DNA of 64,000 nt from RUG626 sp964553775 (GCA_964553775.1 CAZKLU010000001.1:22554-86553); one strand, 5' to 3'. Positions 1 to 9,056 are shown, counted from the first letter of the stretch. The notes: generated by a model from the letters alone, not told the origin. Program-made: numbers and translations.

Positions 1-1094
1 CCCAGATTTTCGGCGCAGAATGTCAAAGAACCATCGGGGCGTTTGTGATACGGAGATAAACCGTCATCGTCAAAAATGTCAGTCCAGCTGTTTTCGGCAA
101 GCATTCCGAAAACTTCTTTAGCTCTGAGCAGTGTATACTCCTCAAGTTCATCCGATGTTGTCCACACAAGCCCGTAGTTCCCAAGCTGTCGGTGTATGCA
201 GTCGAGAGCGTCGTAGCAGAGAACGGCACCTGAAATATCAACGTCCGCTTCCGTGAGGTACCCGTTCGCGTTCGCCTTATCAGCCTGTCCTATAGTCGGG
301 TAGTCTTCACTTTTGCCGACTGATGTGAGACTATTCACGTTTGCCGCGATTGTTGAACCGTCAGGGTTCCTCTGACCGTTCATCACCGCCGAATCGATCT
401 CAGGCACCGTTTCATGTGAAATAATATCGGCGTAACGTACCATAACACCAGCAACCTCCGCACGGGTTGTTGAGCTTCGCGGCTCCAATGTCGTGCTTGT
501 AACACCGTAGATTATTTTGTTTGATACTGACCACGCGAAAGCGATTTTGTAGCTCGTTGTGGAAATAGCGTTCACATCGGTGAAGCCGTCCAGTGCGTCT
601 ATATTCGCGCTTTGTCTTCCGGCAAGAACATATAGCGCGTATATAAGCTCCTCACGGGTGAGAGCTGCGTCCGGCTCGAATTTCCCGCCGCTGTGCATGA
701 GGATAAGCTCCTGACTTACAGCCCAGCACACGCTGTCATAATACCATCTGAATGGTTCTACATCATCAATACTCAGGGACACACTCGCGCCGTTGCCCCT
801 GTAATTATAAAGTATCTGGCAAATCTGCGCTCTCGTAATTTTATCTTTCGGCATATATGTACCGTCTTCGTAGCCGTTCACAAAACCCATTTGGACAGCC
901 TGCATGACGCTCCCAAAATACCAGTTACGATAGGAAACATCGGAGAATGATTTCGCGCTTGTGTCTATAGTTTTGCGGGTGTCTGTGGAATCATCCGCGA
1001 CCGGAAACACGCAGGAAACGCTGACAGCAAAGACTGTGGCGAGAATAAAGGCGACAATTCTCGGCTTAATTAAACGGCAGCTTGTGTTTTTCAA
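1..1094 (-). CDS. SLH-domain surface protein (C-terminus runs off window)
   Basis: An open frame read by hand enters the window edge without a stop. The start is taken as TTG at 1094, because AAGGAAG lies about 8 bases upstream and the nearby ATG is in another frame and stops quickly. A basic N-terminus and hydrophobic segment (RIVAFILATVFAVSV) form a signal peptide. Three SLH repeats follow, opening with SFSDVSYRNWYFG, then EPFRWYYDSVCWAV, then GFTDVNAISTTSYKIAF, each ending in a TRAQ/TREE/TRAE motif. SLH repeats bind secondary cell-wall polymers, so the protein is probably exported and wall-bound. The remaining part (LDCIHRQLGNYGLVW, then AENSWTDIFDDDG) is not recognised with confidence; it faintly recalls IseA-type DL-endopeptidase inhibitor sequences. 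A consensus promoter lies upstream. Confidence 0.8.
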   Translation of the reverse strand, partial: MKNTSCRLIKPRIVAFILATVFAVSVSCVFPVADDSTDTRKTIDTSAKSFSDVSYRNWYFGSVMQAVQMGFVNGYEDGTYMPKDKITRAQICQILYNYRGNGASVSLSIDDVEPFRWYYDSVCWAVSQELILMHSGGKFEPDAALTREELIYALYVLAGRQSANIDALDGFTDVNAISTTSYKIAFAWSVSNKIIYGVTSTTLEPRSSTTRAEVAGVMVRYADIISHETVPEIDSAVMNGQRNPDGSTIAANVNSLTSVGKSEDYPTIGQADKANANGYLTEADVDISGAVLCYDALDCIHRQLGNYGLVWTTSDELEEYTLLRAKEVFGMLAENSWTDIFDDDGLSPYHKRPDGSLTFCAENL

Positions 1095-1130
1095 GGTACA
1101 TCTTCCTTTCTGTCTTGAGTTTACTATTCT

Positions 1131-1159
1131 ATTATAACCAAATCTTATAAGGTTGTCAA
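1131..1159 (-). promoter_or_regulatory. Sigma-A promoter of the partial SLH gene
   Basis: On the minus strand TTGACA (1154-1159) and TATAAT (1131-1136) are separated by exactly 17 bases, a full consensus match. It lies just upstream of the TTG start at 1094. Confidence 0.85.
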
Positions 1160-1276
1160 GAGCCTGAAAAAAATAGTGCCATACTGCTCGGTTTGGTGTG
1201 TGTCTGCGGTTTTTGCCGCTTTCCGCCGTGGCGAAGGACAGATGTTGGGCAAAATGTGAAAAAAGTTAAAAACGTG

Positions 1277-1305
1277 TTGACAGAATTGTCACAATATGCT
1301 ATTAT
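1277..1305 (+). promoter_or_regulatory. Sigma-A promoter of SLH-carboxylesterase
   Basis: TTGACA at 1277-1282 and TATTAT at 1300-1305 are separated by 17 bases. The promoter lies about 48 bases upstream of the ATG at 1353, with AGGAGGG in between. Confidence 0.8.
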
Positions 1306-1352
1306 GGCAATGGTGATGTTCACCGAAAAAACATATTTCAGGAGGGTATTAT

Positions 1353-3404
1353 ATGAAAACACATTCTATCAAACGCACGGCGGCGTGTCTGCTTGCGGTA
1401 TCGATGCTGCTCTCATTCGGGCTAATATCGGCTGCGGCGGAATCCGTATTCGAGGACATCGAGGACGGGGCTTCATATGCCGAGGCTGTCGCGTATCTTC
1501 AGGAAAACGGTATTTCCAATGGAACCTCTGCTTCATCATTCAGCCCCAACAGCAATGTAACAACGGCACAGCTTGCGACTTTCCTTGGTCGTGTTGCGGG
1601 TGTCGAGGTTGATAACACGGGCGATGGCTGGTCTTCCGGCTATGCGGCGTGGGCAGCCGAAAATTCTCTTCTCCCTGATTCTATAACGGTTGAGTCAATT
1701 AACACTGCTCTGAACGCTTTTGCGGTACTTGAAAACATTCCGGCGGCAACGGTAACGGGTATTACACGCGGAGATCTCGCACCCGCTCTTATGTCACTGC
1801 ATAAGGCATTGAGTTCTCCTGTACGGTCAACGGCTTACGGCGATGTAATGGGTACGGTGCAAAACGGCGTGGATGTCTATTACGGCGTACCATACGGTGC
1901 TGACCCTGTGGGTGAACTGCGCTGGTCGGCTCCAACGGCTCCGGCAGCGTGGACAGAGACACTTGACTGCACCGAAAAAGCTCCGATCGCTATGCAGATG
2001 GCGACAGTCTACACGGCGGAAGGTTCAACTACGGCTCTCGCCGGAACGACAGACTGCCTTAATCTGGACATTTTCACCCCTGAAAACGCGGAAAATCTGC
2101 CGGTTATGGTCTACATACACGGCGGAAACAACCAGACAGGCGGCTCCTATGAAGAGATCAAGGACGGCACATATCTTGCCGCGACAGATGAGTGTGTACT
2201 TGTCTCGCTCAACTACAGAACAGGGCTTCTCGGCTTCAACGCTCTTCCCGCGCTTCAGACCGAGGAGGGTTCCACAGGCAACTACGCGCTTCTTGATATA
2301 GCGTTCGCTCTCGAATGGGTGCGTGACAATGTATCGAGCTTCGGCGGCGACCCGAATAATGTGACAGTCTCCGGCTTCTCAGCAGGCGGACGCAACGTAA
2401 TGGCAATGCTTGTCAGCCCGATTTTTGAGGGACTTTTCCAGCGCGCTGTTGTATTCTCCGGCGGCATGACAATATGCGACGAGGAACAGGGCGCATTGAA
2501 GGACGCTGAGATAATTGCCCCGCTCGCTGTTGAGGATGGCAAGGCGGAAACAGAAGAAGAAGCCGCCGAATGGCTCATGGGAACCGGCAGTGACGTTAAA
2601 GACTATCTCTATTCGCTTTCGGCTGAACGTCTTACACAGCTCATGACGAACGCCGGTATAAGAATGGCGAAATTCCCGCACCTGTTTGGCGATGATGTGG
2701 TTCTTCCGTCCGGCGGGTTTGAAAACGCTGATTATGTGAACGATGTTCCTGTTATAATGCTCACAGGCACAAGTGAATTTTCACTGTTCGCGTCCGACAG
2801 CTACTACAGCACTCTTGAGGGTGAGGAGCTTCAGGCGGCGGCTCAGGCGTTCGCGGTCAAATACGGAAGTGACTTCTACCGCACATTCAATACTCAGCTC
2901 AGCGCGGAAACTATGGCTGAGAGCGGCTACACATCCAATATGTATCTTGTTCAGTTTGAATACGGCGGAGCGGATTCGGCTACAACAATCGGTATGGGTT
3001 CATTCCACGGCATATTCGTTCCCGCAATAAGCCCGACACACGGGTACACATTCTTCCACGACTTCTCCGGTGCCGGTTACACATCTCTCGCGGCTGATTT
3101 CAATACATATCTTAAAAATTTCCTCTACACCGGTGACCCGAACAGCTCGTCACCCGATGTTGTCTGGGATAACTGGACAAGCGAGAGCAAGCAGACGCTT
3201 TGCCTTGACGCTGACGAGGAAACAGGAACCTCAACGGCTGTCCTGAAAAACGTGTTCAAGACGAATGATGAGATAATCGCGGAGATCGAGGCTGACACGG
3301 CCGTTCCTGATGAAGTGAAATCTGTAATAATCTCAACTATTATGAACGGCCGCTGGTTCAGCGATGATCTTGACGCACACTTCAATACTCCGAGTCTCTG
3401 GTGA
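1353..3404 (+). CDS. SLH-anchored type B carboxylesterase
   Basis: A predicted exported alpha/beta-hydrolase of 683 residues. Residues 1-30 form a signal peptide. About 33-85 is an SLH repeat (VFEDIEDGASYAEAVAYL), followed by a weaker second one. The remainder matches type B carboxylesterases: YYGVPYGADPVGELRW, an oxyanion-hole segment YIHGGNNQTGG, a nucleophile elbow GFSAGG carrying the likely catalytic Ser, a Glu in GTSEFSLF at the usual acid position, and His in GSFHGIFVPA. The canonical elbow is GESAGG, so Phe replaces the variable residue. The likely role is ester cleavage at the cell surface (carbohydrate acyl esters or xenobiotics); the substrate cannot be read from sequence. It is monocistronic, with its own promoter and a terminator at 3425. 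Confidence 0.9.
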   Translation: MKTHSIKRTAACLLAVSMLLSFGLISAAAESVFEDIEDGASYAEAVAYLQENGISNGTSASSFSPNSNVTTAQLATFLGRVAGVEVDNTGDGWSSGYAAWAAENSLLPDSITVESINTALNAFAVLENIPAATVTGITRGDLAPALMSLHKALSSPVRSTAYGDVMGTVQNGVDVYYGVPYGADPVGELRWSAPTAPAAWTETLDCTEKAPIAMQMATVYTAEGSTTALAGTTDCLNLDIFTPENAENLPVMVYIHGGNNQTGGSYEEIKDGTYLAATDECVLVSLNYRTGLLGFNALPALQTEEGSTGNYALLDIAFALEWVRDNVSSFGGDPNNVTVSGFSAGGRNVMAMLVSPIFEGLFQRAVVFSGGMTICDEEQGALKDAEIIAPLAVEDGKAETEEEAAEWLMGTGSDVKDYLYSLSAERLTQLMTNAGIRMAKFPHLFGDDVVLPSGGFENADYVNDVPVIMLTGTSEFSLFASDSYYSTLEGEELQAAAQAFAVKYGSDFYRTFNTQLSAETMAESGYTSNMYLVQFEYGGADSATTIGMGSFHGIFVPAISPTHGYTFFHDFSGAGYTSLAADFNTYLKNFLYTGDPNSSSPDVVWDNWTSESKQTLCLDADEETGTSTAVLKNVFKTNDEIIAEIEADTAVPDEVKSVIISTIMNGRWFSDDLDAHFNTPSLW

Positions 3405-3424
3405 GATCATTTCACATCAAAAAA

Positions 3425-3458
3425 TGGAGCCTTCACTACGAAGGCTCCATAATTTATT
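3425..3458. terminator. Bidirectional intrinsic terminator
   Basis: A perfect 10-bp stem (TGGAGCCTTC, loop ACTAC, GAAGGCTCCA) lies 20 bases after the esterase stop. A T-rich stretch follows on the plus strand and a TTTT run follows on the minus strand, so it can serve both convergent genes. Confidence 0.85.
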
Positions 3459-3472
3459 GCCGCGCTATTGTT

Positions 3473-3613
3473 TTATTCGTACTCGAACCCGAAAATAAGT
3501 CTGAATGTCCACCTCGTTATCAGCGATACAATGATGTAAATAAAGAAATAGAGTAAATCGTCCTTCAGATAATCAAGAACCGTCTTCTTCTCTACAGCCT
3601 GTGTCTCCTCCAT
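3473..3613 (-). CDS. 46-residue single-pass membrane peptide
   Basis: A short open frame found by reading the minus strand: an ATG at 3613 preceded by AAAAGGAGGAG at good spacing, and a TAA at 3473. The peptide has a charged start (MEETQAVEKKTVLDYLKDD), a hydrophobic stretch of about 14 residues (LLYFFIYIIVSLI), and a basic/aromatic end (TRWTFRLIFGFEYE). That suggests one transmembrane segment with the N-terminus facing the cytoplasm. The strong ribosome site and the terminator directly downstream support a real gene. No family is recognised. Confidence 0.6.
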   Translation of the reverse strand: MEETQAVEKKTVLDYLKDDLLYFFIYIIVSLITRWTFRLIFGFEYE

Positions 3614-3817
3614 ATATAACTCCTCCTTTTGATAATGTACATCGTTTCCTCGTCCTCCCCCGAACAGGCTCGGACATCCACCATGCTCTGAAGCTGTGAT
3701 AATACAATTATATCATGTATCCCTGTGATTTTTCCAGTGAAATTTTTAAATTTATCTAAAACTTTTTGCTTTCACGCGAATACTGCTGTTCCGCGTTCCA
3801 GCTTTGGGCTTAACCAT

Positions 3818-5566
3818 TCACATTGCCGCGTTTCCTCCGCGACCGCCGCCGCCCATCATGCCGCCACCGCCGCCGAACATTCCACCGCCCAATGTGCCGC
3901 CGCCGAACATTCCGCCGGTTGTGCCGGAGGTTGTAAGTCCGTCTTCAATCGTCACCTCCGCGACAGTCTCTCCATCGGCTGTCACGGTGCAAACATCACC
4001 CTCAATAAGCTCCGGTGCGCTGAATATAACGGTCTGCGCGTATCCTGTCAGCGTAAACTCATAGCTCCAGCCATCTCCGGAGAAGCTCACGACAGCACCC
4101 GACTGTGCTGTTCCGCCAAGTCCGACGTTTATAGTGTTCTGTTCGGGTGAATCAGGATATTCCGGCATACTTCCACCGGTTGCCGCGAAAACTACTCCGC
4201 CTGTAATATCTATCCCTGTCTCAGAATCAAGCGCGCCGTCCGCGTTTCCGGTGCTGCAAACAGTAACCATTCCACCGCTTATGGTCATTGTGCCGTTAGA
4301 GTCAAGTCCATCGCCGCCCGATGTCACCGTTACTGTACCGCCGGAAATATTCAGCACATGATCCGTACCGCCCGCGAATCCCATTTCAAAGCCGCCAAGA
4401 CCGCTGCCGTCACTTCCTCCCGCGGCGTTCATTCCATCATCGTCAGCTACAATAGCTATATCACCGCCGCTTATCTCAATATCCGCGCCCTCAAGCCCCT
4501 CGTGACTCCTTGTTATGTTTATTTCTCCGTCTGTAATCGTGAGAGTGCCATCGGAATGGAAAGCATCATCTCCGGTTGAAATTGTGTACTCTCCGCCGTT
4601 TACTGTCACATCACCGTTTGAGTGTACCGCGTCGTCGGTGCAGTTCAGCGTGTATGTGCCGCTCTCGATCGTGAGAGATGTTCCCGCCTTTATTCCCTTG
4701 CCGCCGCTTGTTATATCGCACACTACATCGCCCAGCGTCAGCGCAGTCTCCGCCTGTATGCCGTCCTCTGTGGAGTTGAGCGTGAATATTGAATTTGTGA
4801 GCTTCAGCCACCCAAGCGTCTCGTCTTTCTCGTTGGTTGAACGCAAAGCGTCACCGCCGCAGGTGACAGTAATATCCGCGTTGTCTATTGTATTTGAATC
4901 CTTGCCGTTTATGCCGTGATTGACAGCGTTCACTGTTATATCCGCGTCATATATTTCAAGTGTATCCTTCGATGTTATACCGTTATTATAGTTTGCGTTG
5001 ACAGTGAGCGAACCGCTGCCTCCTATTACGAGATCATCCTTGCTGTAGAGGCAGGCGTTCGGTTCCTCATCCTCCGCGCTTGAGTAAATATCGTCAAATG
5101 TATAAGTTTCGCCATCTGTAAGCGTGTTTTGCGTACCCTCAGCCAGACAAATCGCGGTATAATCGGCATCGTAGACATATATCGGGCTGCCGTATGTGCA
5201 GGTTATGTCCGCTCCGTTCAGAACCAGCACCACAGTCATGTTGTTAGCGTCAACTATTATTCTGCCATCATTGAGTGTGCCTGTTATCTCGTAAATTCCG
5301 CTGTTCATAATAGCTACAGTACTTCCGCTGACCGCTGTTCCGGGTCCGCTCACTGAAACGCTGTCACCGTTCAGGCTGATTACTGTATTGGCATCATCGG
5401 CTGTTATCCCGTCAGTGCTGTTCAGATCCGCAGCCGCCTCGTATACAATTACTTCCTTGTCCTCAGTATCGGATGAACCGGAGGTTTCGTCTGCACAGCC
5501 CGACAGAGCCGCTATGATTGAAATTATAATTAAAGCCGCCGCTGTTTTCCTTATTTTGCAGTTCAT
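3818..5566 (-). CDS. Cthe_2159-like carbohydrate-binding beta-helix lipoprotein
   Basis: The ATG at 5566 is preferred because AAGGGGG lies 8 bases upstream; in-frame ATGs at 5572 and 5593 are worse placed. The N-terminus is a lipoprotein signal with lipobox LSGC. The body is a long run of short beta-rich repeats of the form SGGDIxIxADDDGMNA / DGIxAxxxLTI, typical of the carbohydrate-binding domain family founded on Clostridium thermocellum Cthe_2159, a calcium-binding parallel beta-helix that binds cellulose and pectin. Repeated Asp/Asn turns could coordinate calcium. The last 30-odd residues are almost entirely Gly, Met and Phe. It is probably a surface-attached polysaccharide-binding or adhesive protein; the function is inferred. 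Confidence 0.75.
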   Translation of the reverse strand: MNCKIRKTAAALIIISIIAALSGCADETSGSSDTEDKEVIVYEAAADLNSTDGITADDANTVISLNGDSVSVSGPGTAVSGSTVAIMNSGIYEITGTLNDGRIIVDANNMTVVLVLNGADITCTYGSPIYVYDADYTAICLAEGTQNTLTDGETYTFDDIYSSAEDEEPNACLYSKDDLVIGGSGSLTVNANYNNGITSKDTLEIYDADITVNAVNHGINGKDSNTIDNADITVTCGGDALRSTNEKDETLGWLKLTNSIFTLNSTEDGIQAETALTLGDVVCDITSGGKGIKAGTSLTIESGTYTLNCTDDAVHSNGDVTVNGGEYTISTGDDAFHSDGTLTITDGEINITRSHEGLEGADIEISGGDIAIVADDDGMNAAGGSDGSGLGGFEMGFAGGTDHVLNISGGTVTVTSGGDGLDSNGTMTISGGMVTVCSTGNADGALDSETGIDITGGVVFAATGGSMPEYPDSPEQNTINVGLGGTAQSGAVVSFSGDGWSYEFTLTGYAQTVIFSAPELIEGDVCTVTADGETVAEVTIEDGLTTSGTTGGMFGGGTLGGGMFGGGGGMMGGGGRGGNAAM

Positions 5567-5740
5567 ATACATTTCCCCCTTAGTCTTATACATATATTAA
5601 ACACTATGCACTTGAAATGTACCTTAAATATCAGCGGCATTATTATAACAATTTCTGCATATCAAATCGCGGCAGTTACCGCGTCTGCCTGTGCTTTTTT
5701 TCGTGGGGACTGCAATATCTGAAATCTTTTCGATAATGAA

Positions 5741-5773
5741 ACAAAACCCGGACCGCCTTATTCGGCAGTCCGG
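5741..5773 (-). terminator. Terminator after the Hpt gene
   Basis: On the minus strand a stem CCGGAC(T)GCC / GGC(G)GTCCGG with a 6-base loop (5748-5773) is followed by GGGTTTTGTTT. It lies 5 bases past the stop of the Hpt gene and closes the long motility gene block. Confidence 0.75.
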
Positions 5774-5777
5774 ATCT

Positions 5778-6134
5778 TCACTGTGATGTCTGAAATCTCT
5801 CTATCGCGTCTATAGTTGTTTTATAGTCGCTGTCCACTTTGCTAAGCCACCCCTCAGTCTCCGGTGACAGACCGTTTCGCAGTGATTCGGTAAGTTCATG
5901 ACTTGACTCGTACAGCTTATCGAAGCCGAGGTTCTGACACACGCCCTTTATAGTGTGCGCGGCTCTGAACGCCTCCTGATAATCACCCGCGTCAAGGGAG
6001 CTGTGCAAGAGCTTGAAGCTCCCATCCGCCGGAAATTTCAGAACAAATTTCTGTACAATTCTCTCACTGCGGAGCCTGCCGATCACAGCGTCGTAGTTTC
6101 CGCCAAGCTCCGCGTAGCACTCCTTCAACGTCAC
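5778..6134 (-). CDS. Orphan histidine phosphotransfer (Hpt) protein
   Basis: 118 residues, a single Hpt domain. The phosphorylatable His lies in AAHTIKGVCQNLGF, matching the HxxKG signature of Hpt helices. Start is GTG at 6134, with AAGGAGAG upstream. Hpt proteins shuttle phosphoryl groups between response-regulator receivers in phosphorelays. No histidine kinase is adjacent; the nearest receivers are CheV (7777-8691) and CheY (18105-18470), so a partner in chemotaxis or c-di-GMP control is possible but unproven. It is last in the cheV-EAL/HDOD-yjfB-Hpt run, 20 bases after the YjfB-like gene. Confidence 0.85.
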   Translation of the reverse strand: MTLKECYAELGGNYDAVIGRLRSERIVQKFVLKFPADGSFKLLHSSLDAGDYQEAFRAAHTIKGVCQNLGFDKLYESSHELTESLRNGLSPETEGWLSKVDSDYKTTIDAIERFQTSQ

Positions 6135-6154
6135 GGCTTACTCTCCTTTCCATA

Positions 6155-6334
6155 TTATGCGTATACGTCTATGTACTGTCCTTTCGCGGGCTGCGGCAGC
6201 ATATCGAGTATCGCGTTTGCCTCCTGCTCCGCGCTGTCCATCGACTTTTTCATCACGCTTATCGAGTACTGCTGCTCAAAGCTGGCAGCACTCATGCTCA
6301 TGCTCATCTGAGCAATACTGTTCATCATATCCAT
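6155..6334 (-). CDS. YjfB-family putative motility protein
   Basis: A 59-residue frame read by hand from ATG at 6334, with AAGGAGGAAATACC just upstream, ending at TAA 6155. It begins MDMMNSIAQMSMSMSAAS and contains YSISVMKKSMDSAEQEA followed by ILDMLPQP. This is the pattern of the small YjfB putative motility family of Firmicutes: a Met-rich N-terminus, a conserved helix, and a short Pro-containing tail. The biochemical role is unknown; family members are usually encoded with flagellar or chemotaxis genes, as here. It lies between the EAL/HDOD gene and the Hpt gene. Confidence 0.75.
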   Translation of the reverse strand: MDMMNSIAQMSMSMSAASFEQQYSISVMKKSMDSAEQEANAILDMLPQPAKGQYIDVYA

Positions 6335-6461
6335 GGTATTTCCTCCTTCTTATTCCGCAAATAGTATAAGGTTCAGCAGATACTGAAAAGTTCTGCGGCT
6401 ATGCAGTTTCCGAGGGAATTTTGCCGGGCTTCCTGCGTACAAAGTTCTGTGATTTTCTGTT

Positions 6462-7754
6462 TTATAATTTCTCCATTAACGCCTCGGCTTCTCCGCTGCC
6501 GGTCATGATGAGAGAGTTCCAAAGCTCCTGCGCCGAATCCATGCAGTTGAAGTAGAGACTTGTCAGGAGATTTGTCGGTATATCAAGCTCCTCGGCGAGT
6601 TTCGTCACTTTATCCCAATCCGCCGACTCATAGCTCAACGCAAGGTCATATATCGCGCCGCAAGGTCCTTCTTTTGTCAGGAGCGCGTTTTTAACCTCGT
6701 CCGATGCCGAAACCTCCGCAAGTATTTCCTCCATTGGCGCGTCGATCAGGTAATTAAGTGTTGAGAACATACCCATAAGGTACGCCTCGCCCTTTGATAT
6801 GCCGACTTTTTTCGCGTAACCTACAAGTTCGCTGCAGAAATTCGCTCTCATGAACGAAAGCTTCAAAAACTCCTCCGACTGCGGATCAATCTCGTTTTCG
6901 GCGTTGCTGGCACTCAGAAGATATATCCACTGCTTTAGCTGCGATATTCCGAGGTTCATAATTGCCTGACGGATAGTTGTAGCCCTGTTGCGGAGCGCGA
7001 AATGCACGGAGTTTGACATTCTCAGAAGTCCGTATGTGAGTGTCGCGTCCATTGCTATAATACGCTCGATCTCCTCTATATCGGGGTCGTCCTGTGTCAC
7101 GGCTACCATCAGTCTGAAGAAATTGCTTTGCAGGTACCCGCTTGTGTGCGCCCTTGTCGCGAGCTTCGCGGCAACGTAGGAACCCTCAAGCGCGTCAACG
7201 CCGTATTCAACGGCTTTTTTATAGGTCTGCTCATCATCGACACTTGTCGCTATGCACTGCTTGTTCATGCTGTGCGTTATTTCAACTACGTTGTGGAGCG
7301 TAGCGTCACTCATTGAGTGGAAATTCAGCTTGACGTAATCAATATCCCCGATGAGTGACAGGTACCTCGGCGCGAATTGAAATTCGTTGATCGCTATTTT
7401 GTACCCGTCCGCCGCGTACTGGCGCACAATACGCATAGCGAGAGGGTGAATTATAACGCTGTCATCTATCTGAATCACAAGGTCGGTCTTCTGGAAAAGA
7501 CGCGGCACTTTTTTCATAAGCAGCGTTGTTGTGAAGGTCATGAAATTGAGAGAGCCTTTCAGCGACTTCTCGGTATTCTGGGTCAAGAAGTTATATATTG
7601 TATCGGCTACAGCAAACTCATTTGCGCGGGAGCCACCATCGTCACCGCCATACGCTAAATTCTCTCCGTGATAAAGAAGCTCATAACCTATTATCTGACT
7701 GTCCGGATCCTTTATCGGACATCTGACTATATATTTACTTCCCTTGGCCGCCAT
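6462..7754 (-). CDS. EAL-like/HDOD two-domain signalling protein
   Basis: 430 residues with the layout of YuxH/CdgJ-type proteins. An N-terminal EAL-like domain covers about 1-205 and a C-terminal HDOD domain about 215-405 (IIAMDATLTYGLLRMSNSVHF, then ATTIRQAIMNLGISQLKQWIYLLSAS). The EAL signature is replaced by YELLYHG and the usual metal-binding acidic residues are not evident, so c-di-GMP hydrolysis is unlikely. Related proteins act as binding or scaffold factors affecting motility. The ATG at 7754 has GAGGAGG 10 bases upstream. The gap to cheV is 22 bases, suggesting one transcript. Confidence 0.85.
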   Translation of the reverse strand: MAAKGSKYIVRCPIKDPDSQIIGYELLYHGENLAYGGDDGGSRANEFAVADTIYNFLTQNTEKSLKGSLNFMTFTTTLLMKKVPRLFQKTDLVIQIDDSVIIHPLAMRIVRQYAADGYKIAINEFQFAPRYLSLIGDIDYVKLNFHSMSDATLHNVVEITHSMNKQCIATSVDDEQTYKKAVEYGVDALEGSYVAAKLATRAHTSGYLQSNFFRLMVAVTQDDPDIEEIERIIAMDATLTYGLLRMSNSVHFALRNRATTIRQAIMNLGISQLKQWIYLLSASNAENEIDPQSEEFLKLSFMRANFCSELVGYAKKVGISKGEAYLMGMFSTLNYLIDAPMEEILAEVSASDEVKNALLTKEGPCGAIYDLALSYESADWDKVTKLAEELDIPTNLLTSLYFNCMDSAQELWNSLIMTGSGEAEALMEKL

Positions 7755-7776
7755 AATTGAATTGCCTCCTCGTCAA

Positions 7777-8691
7777 TTACACATCCGTGCGTCCCAAAAG
7801 CGAATCCATTACGGACACCAAATGCCCTATTTCCGGCTTGCTCATCTGCTCATCCGCGCCGAGCTTTTTGCCCTTTATTCTCATCTCATCGTTTATGAGC
7901 GAGGAGAATATAATAACCGGAATATGCTTCAGCGCTTCGTCCTCCTTGATGAGCTTGGTGAGCCTGTGTCCGTCCATCTGCGGCATCTCTATATCGGTAA
8001 TAAGCAGTGCCGCCTTTTCCTCAACTGTGCCTTTGGTCTTAAGATCCGAGAGATACTCCCACGCCTCAAGACCGTCTCTGAATGTTGTTATATTGGTATA
8101 TCCGGCTTTCGTAAGCGCCTCCTGTATCATCTTTGACAGGAGAACCGAGTCCTCCGCAACGAGTATCGGCACGGCACTGCGCGGACGCGGTCCCATACTC
8201 TCAATTTCCGACATCTGTATGGAAGTCTCCGGCGCGATCCTCGCGACTATCTGCTCAAAGTCGAGTATCGTGACAAGGTCGCCGTCACACTGCGCGATTC
8301 CTGTCGCAACTCCCTCATCGCCGTTGTTTATGGTCTTGTCGGGCTTCTGAATTGATGCCCACGAAATGCGGATTATTCCAACCACCGTATGAACTCTGAA
8401 CGCTATGTTCATTTTGTTAAAATTCGTGATTATGAAAAGATCCTTTTCCTTTGGTTCATCGTGGTTTCCGAGGTATTCCGGCAAGCTAACCACAGTAATC
8501 ACTGTATCACGCGGCTTGAAGATACCCTCGACAGCGGGGTGCGTGTGCGGCATTGGCTTAACGGGAGCCGACAGCATTATCTCCTTCACCTTCGCGACAT
8601 TGATTCCATACAGATTGCCGGATATTGTAAACTCCATTATCTCTATTTCATTTGTGCCTGATTCCAGAAGTATTTCACTCTTATCCGCCAC
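7777..8691 (-). CDS. cheV: Chemotaxis coupling protein CheV
   Basis: 304 residues. An N-terminal CheW-like domain (about 15-160; YGINVAKVKEIM, FKPRDTVITVVSLPEYLG) is fused to a C-terminal receiver (about 170-298) with acidic pocket AED, phospho-acceptor Asp in LLITDIEMPQMDGH, Ser in VIIFSSL, and Lys in MSKPEIG. CheV couples receptors to CheA and, when phosphorylated, tunes adaptation. Start is GTG at 8691 with AAAGGAAG upstream. It is separated from cheD by 365 bases and probably heads its own short transcript. Confidence 0.92.
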   Translation of the reverse strand: MADKSEILLESGTNEIEIMEFTISGNLYGINVAKVKEIMLSAPVKPMPHTHPAVEGIFKPRDTVITVVSLPEYLGNHDEPKEKDLFIITNFNKMNIAFRVHTVVGIIRISWASIQKPDKTINNGDEGVATGIAQCDGDLVTILDFEQIVARIAPETSIQMSEIESMGPRPRSAVPILVAEDSVLLSKMIQEALTKAGYTNITTFRDGLEAWEYLSDLKTKGTVEEKAALLITDIEMPQMDGHRLTKLIKEDEALKHIPVIIFSSLINDEMRIKGKKLGADEQMSKPEIGHLVSVMDSLLGRTDV

Positions 8692-9056
8692 TTAAAATGC
8701 ACTTCCTTTCACTTATACTCAAAGCCGGAATTATTTCCGGTTTTGCGGCTTCCGCGGAAGCCTTTACGCACGGCACCCGGCACGCAAATGCTTCCGAAAT
8801 ATACTTTTTGAGCCTGAACACGCCGAAAACTGTTTTACTCCAAATACAGCGGGTTTTAGACGCTGAATTTTAACCGGCATTATATTTTTGCGCCGGTAAA
8901 TCTGTCCTGCCGTGAATATAGTACCGAACGCTCCTGACGCGGCACTGAAGCTCTCTGAATTGCTCCGCGCTTTCGAAACCGAAATTCTAAAATCACCCGA
9001 ATTTCATGCTGTTGTACCGGATTTCAATTCGCGGTACCTCTATATTCTGGGGATCA
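8692..9056. other. Intergenic region cheD-cheV
   Basis: 365 bases with no convincing gene. An ACCGGC / GCCGGT hairpin (8873-8897) and a CCGGAA / TTCCGG hairpin near 8733-8748 could end the cheC-cheD transcript, but neither has a strong T-run on the minus strand. No clear sigma-A promoter for cheV was found, so a sigma-28-type promoter may be present but was not resolved. Confidence 0.4.

Noticed and set aside
3804..4064. Pro-rich + strand open frame
   Set aside because: It is the antisense of the Gly-rich tail of the beta-helix lipoprotein; the proline run is simply the complement of glycine codons.
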